A stretch of 64,000 nucleotides of DNA. Origin: Maribacter sp. MJ134. GTDB lineage: Bacteria > Bacteroidota > Bacteroidia > Flavobacteriales > Flavobacteriaceae. The notes beneath the pieces were generated by a model. That model saw only the letters and a program-made list of their open reading frames with translations. It was not told the DNA's origin and did no database searches. Of the stretch, positions 49,652 to 57,971 are shown in pieces. Made by a program: the position numbers and the translations under genes. The DNA is taken from assembly GCF_003970695.1 (NCBI RefSeq), contig NZ_CP034570.1, positions 1,054,001 through 1,118,000 of the forward strand. The letters are read 5' to 3'. How positions within the stretch are numbered: position 1 is the stretch's first letter; each line of letters starts with the position of its first letter.

Positions 49652-50046
49652 GACTGAGCGGCAGCGAGCCTATCGGCAACGAACTCTACCTTTGTCTTCC
49701 CATGAGCCGCGGGCTTGCCATCTTCTCCTAGGTTGACCATGATAATATTGTCTACGGTGACAATGGTCTCATGGTTCATTTTATTACGCACCTCGCAGTT
49801 CAATGTCAAAGAGGTTTTACCGAATTTTACTACCTCTATCCCTATCTCAACGATGTCACCTTGCACGGCGGCACTCATAAAGTTGATTTCGGACATATAT
49901 TTCGTAACGATTTTGGCATTCTCCAATTGAACAATACTGTATAGGGCCGCCTCTTCATCTATCCACGCCAACACCTTACCACCGAACAGGGTACCGTTAG
50001 AATTTAAATCCTCTGGCTTAACTAATTTCCTTGTGTGAAATTTCAT
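49648..50046 (-). CDS. Acyl-CoA thioesterase (hotdog fold, YciA/BFIT type)
   Basis: The protein of 132 residues has the hot-dog signature NSNGTLFGGKVLAWIDEEAAL, in which the catalytic Asp/Glu lies on the central helix, and FGKTSLTLNCEVRN in the sheet. It hydrolyses acyl-CoA in the cytosol. The length is typical of single-domain family members. It stands alone. Confidence 0.92.
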   Translation of the reverse strand: MKFHTRKLVKPEDLNSNGTLFGGKVLAWIDEEAALYSIVQLENAKIVTKYMSEINFMSAAVQGDIVEIGIEVVKFGKTSLTLNCEVRNKMNHETIVTVDNIIMVNLGEDGKPAAHGKTKVEFVADRLAAAQS

Positions 50047-50217
50047 AGTATAGTATTATTAATACTACAAAATTAGATTGAAAATCATTTGAAACTTACC
50101 CAAAACCACTTTTAACACTCCGATTTACCAAATTGCCAACTACACTATCGGGAAAATGAACAATAAGTAAATATACCCTGTTGGAATTTTAAAATAGGCA
50201 AAATTAGACCGCTTTAG

Positions 50218-50233
50218 CCGATGGCCCCATCGG
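50218..50233. other. Near-perfect GC-rich palindrome
   Basis: CCGATGG and CCATCGG form a 7-bp stem with a 2-base loop, about 30 bases beyond the stop of the DUF72 gene. No T run follows on either strand, so it is not called a terminator. It may be a hairpin that protects the mRNA end. Confidence 0.4.
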
Positions 50234-50263
50234 AAATTAACATCAAGCCAAGTACTATGTCGT

Positions 50264-51157
50264 TTAGAATAAGCTTGGTGGGTCAACCAGTGTTTTAGGA
50301 ACCGTAAGGTCCGTATGAAGTCTTTCGTTAAGTTTTTTAATAAAATAGGCCGATAACAAAGGAGATTCCAATTCCATATTCTGATGAATGAAAAAATTCA
50401 CTTTTCTCAGACCTTGTTCCTTCCATGCCTCCAACCTAGTCACCCACTCGTCCAAGCGCGTATAATCGCTCTTATGGTTAGCGCCCACATATCTAACAAA
50501 GGCTTCGTCATTGGTAAGTCTCATGTGCATGATATCCCGTCTTCCCGCAGTATCCACCAAAATATTGGCAATGCCGTTTTCTTCGAGTAAATGGTAGAGC
50601 TCCTGAGCTACTTTTTCGTCATTGAACCAATCCGTATGCCTAAATTCCATTGCCAACCGAAATTCTTTTGGCCACCGTTCTACAAAGCGTACTACCCTGT
50701 CCCAGTCTTTCGGTGCAAAATTATTGTGCATTTGCAAGAACATGGTACCCAACTTACTGGATAGATTGGCGGTATTGGTCAAATACTGGTCCAAAACAGG
50801 ATAAGCTTGGTCATTTAAACGTCTTAAATGACTTACATTTTGAACTATTTTAGGAAAAAAGGTAAAATTAGCGGGAGTTTTCGCATTCCACTTTTCATAG
50901 GTTTCAGAAGGGAATATGCGATAAAAAGTAGCGTTGAGCTCAATGGAATTAAACTGTGTGGAATAATAGGCCAACTCATCCTTAGTGCCCCTAGGGTAAA
51001 AATTCTTAAGGTCTTGCTTGTTCCATTTTGCACAACCTACGTGCATGGTAAAAGGGTCTTTTTGGTCTATCTTATTTAACACCACGGCCGTCTCTTTGTG
51101 GTCCGTAGGTAATGTAAAATCAATACCTTCTGGCTGCTCTACCTTTCCAAATTTCAT
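50264..51157 (-). CDS. DUF72 domain protein
   Basis: The TIM-barrel-like DUF72 family is recognised by VGCAKWNKQDLKNFYP, FNSIELNATFYRI, PANFTFFPKIVQNVSHL, AMEFRHTDWFND and MRLTNDEAFVRYVGANH. The length of 297 residues is normal. The family function is not established. The protein is cytosolic and its gene stands alone. Confidence 0.92.
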   Translation of the reverse strand: MKFGKVEQPEGIDFTLPTDHKETAVVLNKIDQKDPFTMHVGCAKWNKQDLKNFYPRGTKDELAYYSTQFNSIELNATFYRIFPSETYEKWNAKTPANFTFFPKIVQNVSHLRRLNDQAYPVLDQYLTNTANLSSKLGTMFLQMHNNFAPKDWDRVVRFVERWPKEFRLAMEFRHTDWFNDEKVAQELYHLLEENGIANILVDTAGRRDIMHMRLTNDEAFVRYVGANHKSDYTRLDEWVTRLEAWKEQGLRKVNFFIHQNMELESPLLSAYFIKKLNERLHTDLTVPKTLVDPPSLF

Positions 51158-51299
51158 GTCTTGTCAAATTTCCCATAAAAATAACCAATAATTTATAGTG
51201 TAGAGGTCGGGTTCACTGTTTATAAACCCGTTAAAAACTAATATCCGCACTTCAAAAGCACCCTTTCTTATTGGCTACCTTTAGAAAAACAAGATTGAC

Positions 51300-51710
51300 A
51301 TGCACGATAGGTCCCACAGTTTAAAACAAATTCGTCCAGAAATTACTTCGGCAAGAATACATTCTAATATGAGTCCGGATGAGCGTTTTCAAAATGAAAC
51401 CCTCCGCCCCATCATAAAATTTCAGAACGATTTGTTGCTGGCCTCTTTCCAAAACTACATCGTAAAAACTAAAAATACTTTTTATGAATTACGGTTAGAA
51501 AAGCGCATGGATTATATTGCCAATGCCCTACAGAAGGACATCAAATATAGGAACTCCGTAAAAGGTATCATCATGGGGCAGTTCACTGTTGAAGAATATA
51601 CGAACTATATTCAAAATTCATCCGCCCTCAACAAAAGAATCATCAATATGGTGATAAAACGCCTGCAGGACCAAATTCAATATTTTGAAAAAGAGGCTTT
51701 AGTCCAATAG
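51300..51710 (+). CDS. Conserved flavobacterial protein of unknown function
   Basis: The 136-residue protein is helical and contains DERFQNETLRPIIKFQNDLL and VEEYTNYIQNSSALNKRI, segments that I know from many Flavobacteriia proteins, some of which carry an unsupported glyoxalase label. It has no VOC fold, signal or TM segment. Its 3' end overlaps the convergent DUF2461 gene by 12 bases. Function unknown. Confidence 0.8.
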   Translation: MHDRSHSLKQIRPEITSARIHSNMSPDERFQNETLRPIIKFQNDLLLASFQNYIVKTKNTFYELRLEKRMDYIANALQKDIKYRNSVKGIIMGQFTVEEYTNYIQNSSALNKRIINMVIKRLQDQIQYFEKEALVQ

Positions 51711-52379
51711 CGATTCCCCGTTAAGATTAGTGGTCAACACCGCACTCATTAAATCAAAATAAGGTCGTATCGCCTTAAAGGAGGCATTGACGGTATCCGA
51801 AAAGTTTGCTGACAAGACCTCTTTATCGCTAAAATTCCTAACAAAAATATACTGCTTTTTGCGAATGAGGTCAATATTGGGGTCTTCCTTATCAAACCCC
51901 TTTGGAGCGGTCTTTAATTCATCACCCGCTAGTGCTCCCCAAACGTCTTTGAACGCTTTTTTGCTCATTATCTCACGAAAATCGCTCGGGTCTATCTGCC
52001 ATTCTTTTCTAATTCGCAACAGGTCTTCCTTTTCCGGTGCCCAAAAACCAGCAGCGACAAAACTACCCTGTGGCTGAACATGAAGGTAATAGCCACCCCG
52101 GCGTTGTTTTCCCGCTCTAGTATAGGAAGCGGAGAAATTAAATTTATAAGGGGTTTTATTTTTGGAAAAGCGGACATCCCTATAAATCCGAAAGACTTTT
52201 AATTTTTCTATTTCATCGTGCGTTTTCATTTTCTCCAACACCTCGTTAAAGAAAGCTTTTGCTTCCGTTTCCCGTAGTTTAAATTGCCCCTTATGTTCGG
52301 CAAACCACTCCCGATTATTATTTTCCTTGAGGTCCGTTAAAAATTGTAGCGTTGGTTTGGTAATAGCAGGATGTAACAT
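51699..52379 (-). CDS. DUF2461 family protein
   Basis: TLQFLTDLKENNNREWFAEH at the start, FRIYRDVRFSKNKTPYKFNF and GGYYLHVQPQGSFVAAGFW are the diagnostic segments of DUF2461. The length is 226 residues, the protein is cytosolic and its function is unknown. It is a single gene divergent from cysE. Confidence 0.93.
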   Translation of the reverse strand: MLHPAITKPTLQFLTDLKENNNREWFAEHKGQFKLRETEAKAFFNEVLEKMKTHDEIEKLKVFRIYRDVRFSKNKTPYKFNFSASYTRAGKQRRGGYYLHVQPQGSFVAAGFWAPEKEDLLRIRKEWQIDPSDFREIMSKKAFKDVWGALAGDELKTAPKGFDKEDPNIDLIRKKQYIFVRNFSDKEVLSANFSDTVNASFKAIRPYFDLMSAVLTTNLNGESLLD

Positions 52380-52447
52380 ACGACTTAGGTCTTGTTATTT
52401 TAAGCTAAAGTTAACCATTTGCCCTTAAGACGATAGTATTAATTGGT

Positions 52448-52455
52448 TAATTTTG
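52448..52455 (+). promoter_or_regulatory. -7 element of the cysE-cysM promoter
   Basis: TAATTTTG matches the consensus TANNTTTG exactly, about 113 bases before the cysE start. A TTTG at 52418-52421 is present but is 26 bases away, a little more than usual. Transcription from here would include the structured leader. Confidence 0.45.
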
Positions 52456-52483
52456 GTTTTAGAAATAACCTTATAACAAGCCA

Positions 52484-52535
52484 GGGCGCAGAACGGGGAA
52501 ATCAGGATTAACTCCCGAGAAAACCTCGGCCTATT
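52484..52535 (+). other. Structured 5' leader of cysE
   Basis: The leader is markedly richer in G and C than its surroundings and contains the perfect hairpin CCGAG-AAAAC-CTCGG (52516-52531 region), preceded by GGGCGCAGAACGGGG and followed by a second CCGAG near 52550 that could pair with CTCGG instead. Alternative pairing of this sort is usual in riboswitches and attenuators. I do not recognise a known SAM riboswitch class here. Confidence 0.35.
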
Positions 52536-52567
52536 TCAAATCTCGGATACCGAGTTAAGTACAACCT

Positions 52568-53359
52568 ATGGATCATCAATCTATCATTACCAGTATCAAC
52601 AAGCATAAGAAACAGCCTAATCTCAGGTTTCGTCTTAAAAGAGATACGGAAACTTTTACGAATTTGCTTTTCTATACCCTATTCGATATCGAAACTCCGG
52701 TCTCCGGCAATCTTGAAATCTTAGAACAACAGTTTGACAACCTTGTGGATTTAGCCTGCTGGGAAAGTGAAAAACCTTGTAAAAAGGTCTGGGAAAACTA
52801 CGTAGCAAAACTCCCCACCATTTTAGAAAGTTTAAATCTTGATGCAGAGGCTACCGTGAACTGTGACCCTGCCTCCTTATCCATTGAAGAGGTGTATATG
52901 GCCTACCCAGGCTTCTATGCCATTGCCATCTACAGATTGGCCCATGAGTTATACCAAACAGGTTTTCCGCTCGTACCGCGCTTAATGACAGAATATGCGC
53001 ATCGGCAGACCGGCGTTGATATTAACCCTGGCGCCCAAATCGGAAAATCCTTTCATATAGACCATGGCACAGGCGTGGTTATCGGGGAGACCGCTATCAT
53101 AAAAAATGATGTAAAAATATACCAAGGTGTAACCTTAGGCGGACTTTATGTGGCCAAGCATTTGCAAAAAACCAAACGGCACCCGACCATAGAAGATAAT
53201 GTAACCATTTACGCTAATGCCACGATATTAGGAGGTGAAACGGTCATCGGAGCCAACAGCGTAATCGGCGGAAACGCATGGCTTACCGCTTCAGTTCCCG
53301 CACATTCCACCGTGTTCCATACACCAGAAATAAAAATTAAAACCTTACCCAATGTCTAA
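52568..53359 (+). CDS. cysE: Serine O-acetyltransferase
   Basis: An N-terminal helical part of about 120 residues is followed by a left-handed beta-helix of hexapeptide repeats: [40 protein letters not shown], then [18 protein letters not shown]. The catalytic His lies in HIDHGTG. This is the EpsC-type of long SAT. It makes O-acetylserine from serine and acetyl-CoA. The gene overlaps cysM by 8 bases, so the two enzymes of cysteine synthesis are made together. Confidence 0.95.
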   Translation: MDHQSIITSINKHKKQPNLRFRLKRDTETFTNLLFYTLFDIETPVSGNLEILEQQFDNLVDLACWESEKPCKKVWENYVAKLPTILESLNLDAEATVNCDPASLSIEEVYMAYPGFYAIAIYRLAHELYQTGFPLVPRLMTEYAHRQTGVDINPGAQIGKSFHIDHGTGVVIGETAIIKNDVKIYQGVTLGGLYVAKHLQKTKRHPTIEDNVTIYANATILGGETVIGANSVIGGNAWLTASVPAHSTVFHTPEIKIKTLPNV

Positions 53360-54236
53360 CCGCATTTTAGATTTAATAGGAAACACACCTTTGGTAGCAT
53401 CCCGCGTACTGAACACCAATCCCAATGTGAAGCTTTTCTTTAAGATGGAGGGTCATAACCCTGGCGGTAGCGTTAAGGACAGGGCCGCCTATAATATGAT
53501 TAAAAGCGGACTGGAAACGGGAAGCATAAAAACCAGCGATAAATTGATAGAAGCCACGAGCGGCAATACGGGTATTGCTTTGGCCATGATAGCCGGTATT
53601 TATGGTTTGGACATCGAGTTGGTGATGCCCGAAAATTCTACCAAAGAACGCGTACAGACCATGCGGGCCTATGGCGCCAAAGTTACCTTGACTCCAGCAA
53701 GTGTTGGTATTGAAGGAGCGCGGGACTATGCCGAGGAAAAGGTGAATAAAGAGGGTTTCATTATGCTGAACCAGTTTGGAAATCCGGATAACTGGAAAGC
53801 GCATTACAAAACCACGGGGCCAGAAATTTGGAACGATACGAACGGACAGGTCACCCATTTTGTCTCCTCTATGGGCACCACAGGGACCATTATGGGTACC
53901 TCCACCTATTTAAAAGAGCAAAACGAAGGTGTGCAAATTGTGGGGGTACAACCTACTGATAATTCCAAGATACCTGGGATACGCAAATGGCCCAAGGCCT
54001 ATTTACCCAAAATTTTTGATGCGAAGAAAGTAGACACGGTCATGGAGGTTAGCGAAGCGGAAGCAAGGAGTATGGCCAAAAGATTAGCTAAGGAAGAAGG
54101 CATCTTCTCTGGAATGAGCAGTGGCGGTGCAGCGACCGTAGCATTACGTTTGGCCGCTCAACTGGACCAAGGGGTCATTGTTTCCATTATTTGTGATAGA
54201 GGTGACCGTTACTTGTCCTCTGATTTGTTCGATTAA
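53352..54236 (+). CDS. cysM: Cysteine synthase (O-acetylserine sulfhydrylase B type)
   Basis: This is a fold-type II PLP enzyme of 294 residues. The PLP lysine is in [13 protein letters not shown], the substrate loop is [12 protein letters not shown], and the phosphate loop is [11 protein letters not shown]. The C-terminal [11 protein letters not shown] and the length are closer to CysM than to CysK. It makes cysteine from O-acetylserine and sulphide. It is in an operon with cysE. Confidence 0.95.
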   Translation: MSNRILDLIGNTPLVASRVLNTNPNVKLFFKMEGHNPGGSVKDRAAYNMIKSGLETGSIKTSDKLIEATSGNTGIALAMIAGIYGLDIELVMPENSTKERVQTMRAYGAKVTLTPASVGIEGARDYAEEKVNKEGFIMLNQFGNPDNWKAHYKTTGPEIWNDTNGQVTHFVSSMGTTGTIMGTSTYLKEQNEGVQIVGVQPTDNSKIPGIRKWPKAYLPKIFDAKKVDTVMEVSEAEARSMAKRLAKEEGIFSGMSSGGAATVALRLAAQLDQGVIVSIICDRGDRYLSSDLFD

Positions 54237-54257
54237 CAGCTAATGGCTTATTCAGGG

Positions 54258-54393
54258 CTGTTCAGAACTTTCTTACTACCAAGTGGAGACTATATGAATT
54301 GAAATTGGGGAATGGTTAACTTCGTAAAGAACCGATAAAAGGAATCTGTGCTGTGATTGATGAAGTAGTTAAACTCTACCTTTAGAACCTTAG
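54258..54393. repeat. Cassette-type spacer, copy A
   Basis: The 136-bp element starts with TGTTCAGAACTTTCTTA, contains ACTTCG at 54319 and TGAAGT at 54361, with ACCGATAAAAGGAATCTGTG between, and ends about 48 bases before the next start. It is homologous to copies B, C and D. Confidence 0.7.
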
Positions 54394-54441
54394 GACACCA
54401 TATACACAAATATCAATCTCAGCAGTAAACATTACTATTAT

Positions 54442-55065
54442 ATGAAAGTTAGAAGGTATTTATTTTGTCTCGTTGTCACGCTGTATCTCACGTCCTGCCG
54501 TACAATTGCCCTTCCAGAAAACGTACCTTTAGATCATATTGTGCTGATTACAGGGGAGAAGTTTTACGGCAAGGTCGATTATTTTAAGGAAGGGTTCGCG
54601 CTTAGTGAATTTTACGGGAGAATAAGACTGACAGACGTAAATGGAAGAAAAAGAAGCTTTAAGCGGAAAAAAGTACTTTCATTTAACGTAAACGGATACG
54701 ATTACAAAAGCTATACATTAAATGAAGAAACCAAACTGTTTAAAAATGGTCGTTTTCTTGATACCGAATACCATATCTTTCAAGATGGTGTTCAACATTT
54801 TTTAAAAGTGATTTCGAAAGGAACATTATCTCACTATGAATTGGAATGGATAGACCATGACAATAACGATCTAGAATCAATTGGTTTAATTAAGAAAACT
54901 GAAGATAATTTTTTCATTCCCGCAGAGAATATACGAAGCCAGATAGCAAAAAAAGCGGTTAGTGACTACCTTTCTGACTGTCCTGAAGCACAGAAGAAAA
55001 TAGCCGAAAAGGACTTTAAATATGTTTTTCAGGTTGTGGACTTTTACAATAAGAACTGTAACTGA
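54442..55065 (+). CDS. Uncharacterised lipoprotein (207 aa)
   Basis: A short lipoprotein signal ends in LTSC (Cys19). The mature part has a beta-rich first half (HIVLITGEKFYGKVDYF, YGRIRLTDVNGR) and a helical C-terminal tail with two cysteines (SDCPEAQKKIAEKD and the final NKNC). I know no family. The gene directly follows spacer copy A and is therefore probably the first cargo gene of the accessory region. Confidence 0.65.
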   Translation: MKVRRYLFCLVVTLYLTSCRTIALPENVPLDHIVLITGEKFYGKVDYFKEGFALSEFYGRIRLTDVNGRKRSFKRKKVLSFNVNGYDYKSYTLNEETKLFKNGRFLDTEYHIFQDGVQHFLKVISKGTLSHYELEWIDHDNNDLESIGLIKKTEDNFFIPAENIRSQIAKKAVSDYLSDCPEAQKKIAEKDFKYVFQVVDFYNKNCN

Positions 55066-55219
55066 GGACGATTGGCTTTGTCCTGCAATTACGAACCTTG
55101 AGGCACTATTATCAATACAAAAGGATTATTCAATAACTGAACTCCATAAATCTAAAATTAAAGATTTGTAAATTGGGGTTAAAACGAATTGTAGTTATTG
55201 CACAAAAAGTATTTTAGTA

Positions 55220-55690
55220 ATGAAAACGTTTCAAGGTAAACAAACCATTAAACAACTCGAAAAAAGAAAGGGAGGTTATTATTACTTAAAACTCGATACA
55301 GAAATCATAAACCAATTCAGTAAAAAAAGAGCCACAAGAATAATTTGCACCATTGATGCTAACGTTTCTTATCGCTGTGGTTTGAATCATTTAGGCGATG
55401 GGAATTTTTATGTAATCGTGGCTGGAAAATATCTTGAGAAACTAAATAAGGAGCTCGGAGAAGAAGTCGATTACAGAATTGATGAAGACCCAGACCAATT
55501 AGGGGTTGACATGCCAGAAGTACTAACTGTTTTTCTTGCGCAAGATTCGGACTCAAAAGCAATTTTCGACAAGCTAACGGACGGAAAAAAAAGAAGTTTA
55601 ATATATAGCTTCGTAAAGCTAAAAGATATTGATAAACAAGTGAAAATTATAAATGACTTTTTAGCTAAAGAAAGTCAGAAAATGAAATAA
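55220..55690 (+). CDS. DUF1905/YdeI (OmdA)-like protein
   Basis: The N-terminal half (residues 1-90) is a DUF1905-like barrel (TRIICTIDANVSYRCGLNHL, GNFYVIVAGKYLEKLN). The C-terminal part (100-156) has the YdeI/OmdA pattern with FDKLTDGKKRSLIYSFVKLKD, related to proteins linked to bacteriocin protection in Bacteroides. No signal peptide is present. The function is not proven. The DNA is AT-rich and the gene has no partner next to it. Confidence 0.75.
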   Translation: MKTFQGKQTIKQLEKRKGGYYYLKLDTEIINQFSKKRATRIICTIDANVSYRCGLNHLGDGNFYVIVAGKYLEKLNKELGEEVDYRIDEDPDQLGVDMPEVLTVFLAQDSDSKAIFDKLTDGKKRSLIYSFVKLKDIDKQVKIINDFLAKESQKMK

Positions 55691-55778
55691 GTAGGGTGAA
55701 ATACGATATCAACACCCGTACCGCGTTTGTGGTAATGCAGGATACTATTCCTCTAGCGTTGACAGTAATTTAAAAACA

Positions 55779-56504
55779 GTGTACCAAGAAATAAGACCAT
55801 CAAAAAGATGTAATCATTTAATTGACTCCTTTTGGACGTTCTCCACAACTGAGGTTGGTGAGTGCTTCAAGGTTTTGCCTGACACATGTGTTGATTTGAT
55901 ATTTGACCTGACCAAGAATAAAGGTTTTGTATCCGGAATTATGTCCAATTTTCAAATGATTAAAGTGGCAAAGAAATCCGATTTAATAGGAGTTCGTTTA
56001 AAAACCGAAAATTTTGGCTCACTATGTAAAAGGCCGCTTTATGAAACCAAAAACCTTAGAACAGAGCTATCTCAGATAGTTTCGGTGTGTGAAGAGTATA
56101 CAACAAGCCAATTGAACCATAGGGAAGAAACGGGAGATAAAGTCCAATTTCTAGAAAGTCTTGTACTAACTTCATTGTACAAAAACTATCAAAGACAGGA
56201 CAACTTGGTGTTGTCGGTGGCACAAAAGATTAGGTCGTTAAAAGGGAATATAGATATTGGCTCGGCAGCTATAGCCCACAATATCAGTTTAAGACAACTA
56301 GAGCGGCGTTTTAAAAATTATATTGGTTTGACCATAAAGGAATTTTCAAACGTGGTACGCTTCAACCACACTAAAAAACTAATAAAATCCCTTACGGAAA
56401 CAAGCCTTTTAGAAATTGCTTTCGATTCGGGATTTTTTGACCACGCACATATGCACCATGAAATCAAAAGAATTTCAGGAGAAAACCCAAGCTACTTTAG
56501 GTAA
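55779..56504 (+). CDS. AraC family transcriptional regulator
   Basis: The start is GTG 55779. Residues 1-130 form a DUF6597-like N-terminal domain (IDSFWTFSTTE, VLPDTCVDLIFDL). Residues 140-241 hold the two HTH units of AraC (AAIAHNISLRQLERRFKNYI, LEIAFDSGFFDHAHMHHEIK) and the end GENPSYFR. The next gene codes for a VOC protein and follows after 88 bases with its own -7 element, so it is a possible target. Confidence 0.9.
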   Translation: MYQEIRPSKRCNHLIDSFWTFSTTEVGECFKVLPDTCVDLIFDLTKNKGFVSGIMSNFQMIKVAKKSDLIGVRLKTENFGSLCKRPLYETKNLRTELSQIVSVCEEYTTSQLNHREETGDKVQFLESLVLTSLYKNYQRQDNLVLSVAQKIRSLKGNIDIGSAAIAHNISLRQLERRFKNYIGLTIKEFSNVVRFNHTKKLIKSLTETSLLEIAFDSGFFDHAHMHHEIKRISGENPSYFR

Positions 56505-56542
56505 TGTCGCTTTTTTACAAAGTAGAATTATTAGAGTCGTAC

Positions 56543-56550
56543 TAACTTTG
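56543..56550 (+). promoter_or_regulatory. -7 promoter element of the VOC gene
   Basis: TAACTTTG, followed by CATCAAAC, matches TANNTTTG exactly and lies 43 bases before the ATG. A clear -33 TTG is missing, which would fit a promoter that needs an activator such as the AraC protein encoded upstream. Confidence 0.5.
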
Positions 56551-56592
56551 CATCAAACTAAGATGGCTAGTTGAGAACTTAAAATATAAAAA

Positions 56593-56997
56593 ATGGACAT
56601 TCAGTACGCTTACACCATTCTCTATGTAAATGACGTTCCAAGAACAATGGAGTTCTATAAGAAAGCATTTGGATTTGAGGAAAAATTCCTCACACCTGAA
56701 AATGACTATGGCGAAATATTATCGGGAACAACCACAATCGCATTTGCCAATATTGAACTTGGCAGCTCAAATTTTAAGAAAGGGTTTATGACTAGTTCTT
56801 TGACAGAAAAGCCGTTTGGAATTGAATTAGCATTTACCACATTAGCTATCGAAAAAGTAATGGAAAACGCACTACAGAACGGTGCTGTTCTTTTGGAAGA
56901 AACAGTAACAAAACCTTGGGGCCAACAAGTTGGTTATGTAAGAGATATCAACGGATTTATCATTGAGATTTGCACACCCATTATAAGTAAGGAATAA
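56593..56997 (+). CDS. VOC family (glyoxalase/bleomycin-resistance-like) protein
   Basis: The 134-residue product has the two beta-alpha-beta-beta-beta modules of the VOC fold: YTILYVNDVPRTMEFYKKAFGF, then GYVRDINGFIIEIC at the end. Metal ligand positions include a final Glu in IEIC. It could be a glyoxalase, a dioxygenase-like enzyme or an antibiotic-binding protein; the sequence does not decide. Spacer-like DNA starts 10 bases after the stop. Confidence 0.9.
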   Translation: MDIQYAYTILYVNDVPRTMEFYKKAFGFEEKFLTPENDYGEILSGTTTIAFANIELGSSNFKKGFMTSSLTEKPFGIELAFTTLAIEKVMENALQNGAVLLEETVTKPWGQQVGYVRDINGFIIEICTPIISKE

Positions 56998-57006
56998 AAA
57001 CTACCG

Positions 57007-57037
57007 ACCACTCGATGTAAAAGCGATAATGGTTTAA
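57007..57037. repeat. Left part of cassette spacer (after the VOC gene)
   Basis: ACCACTCGATGTAAAA, then TGGTTTAA after 9 bases, begins 10 bases after the VOC stop. Almost the same arrangement (ACCACACGATGTAAAA ... TGGTTTAA) begins at 61547, again 10 bases after a stop. It probably marks the left end of the larger spacer element that ends as copy B. Confidence 0.6.
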
Positions 57038-57144
57038 ATACAAAATACTAGTTCAAAAAAGCTACAAAATCACTTCTAAGGAATTTCAAAGTGACTCCAA
57101 CTATCCTTAATTACCTTATTGATTACCGAAAAAAAGTCTTTGTG

Positions 57145-57280
57145 TGTTCAAAACTTTCTAATAATCCAAGGAAAGAGTACTTGAATTAAATTTTAGGAAC
57201 AGCGAACTTCGCTATTTACCGATAAGTACTACTTACGCTGCGCTTGACGAAGTATTGGATGTCCACTTATTAAGCGTTGG
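57145..57280. repeat. Cassette-type spacer, copy B
   Basis: The 136-bp element contains TGTTCAAAACTTTCTAATAA at its left end, ACTTCG at 57206, CGAAGT at 57248, and the right end TTAAGCGTTGG. The offset between the inverted hexamers is 42 bases, as in A, C and D. Confidence 0.75.
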
Positions 57281-57300
57281 CCATAACAAAGAAAACTGAA

Positions 57301-57774
57301 TTGAAAATTAGAGAAACACATAGAAAGGATTATACCATTTCAACTGACAAGGATAAATTAGATGTTTTAAGCATTCATAAATTCCTTGCAAACGAAACCG
57401 ATTGGGCTAAAGGAATTCCATTCAATACTTTAAAAACATCAATTGAAAACTCTTTAAATTTTGGGCTTTACTACAAAAACGAACAAATTGGCTTTGCTAG
57501 AATAATTTCGGACTATTCCACTATTGCATATTTAGGAGATGTTTATGTTCTTAAGGAATATAGAGGAAAGGGACTAAGTAAATGGTTGATAAATGAAGTA
57601 ATGGAGCACCCAAATCTGCAAGGATTAAGACGCTGGATTTTATTAACTGATACAGCCGAATGGCTTTATAAAAAGTTCGGATTTACGGAAATACCTAATC
57701 CTGAATTTTATATGGAGAAACATACCCCAAATATATACAACGGAATGGAGAAGACTAAGACCAGGAACATATAA
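57301..57774 (+). CDS. GNAT family N-acetyltransferase
   Basis: The protein matches the YesJ-like GNAT type: LKIRETHRKDYTISTDKDKL at the start, then SIHKFLANETDWAKGIP, the acetyl-CoA loop VLKEYRGKGLSKWLINEV, and LYKKFGF near the end. No ATG fits the N terminus. TTG 57301 gives the usual family start (KIRETHRK), while TTG 57277 would place the start inside the right end of spacer copy B. The substrate is unknown. The gene is a single cargo between spacers B and C. Confidence 0.85.
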   Translation: MKIRETHRKDYTISTDKDKLDVLSIHKFLANETDWAKGIPFNTLKTSIENSLNFGLYYKNEQIGFARIISDYSTIAYLGDVYVLKEYRGKGLSKWLINEVMEHPNLQGLRRWILLTDTAEWLYKKFGFTEIPNPEFYMEKHTPNIYNGMEKTKTRNI

Positions 57775-57811
57775 AAAAATTGTGGTTTAGTGTTTAATCA
57801 TAGGTGGTTGC

Positions 57812-57948
57812 TGTTCAAAACTTTAGTACATACTTTAGTAAGAACTCTTGACTTCACTTTGAAGATTACCGAACTTCGTTAACAACGAATATATGGAACC
57901 TGTGCTGCGCTTGCCGAAGTGTTGAAACTCCACTTAGCTATGCGTTGT
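57812..57948. repeat. Cassette-type spacer, copy C
   Basis: The element begins with TGTTCAAAACTTTAGTA, has ACTTCG at 57873 and CGAAGT at 57915 (offset 42) around AACCTGTGCTGCGCTTGC, and ends with ATGCGTTGTAG, 24 bases before the next ATG. A TGTGGTTTA word lies upstream, shortly after the GNAT stop. Confidence 0.75.
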
Positions 57949-57971
57949 AGTGCATTCGAAACAAACCAATT

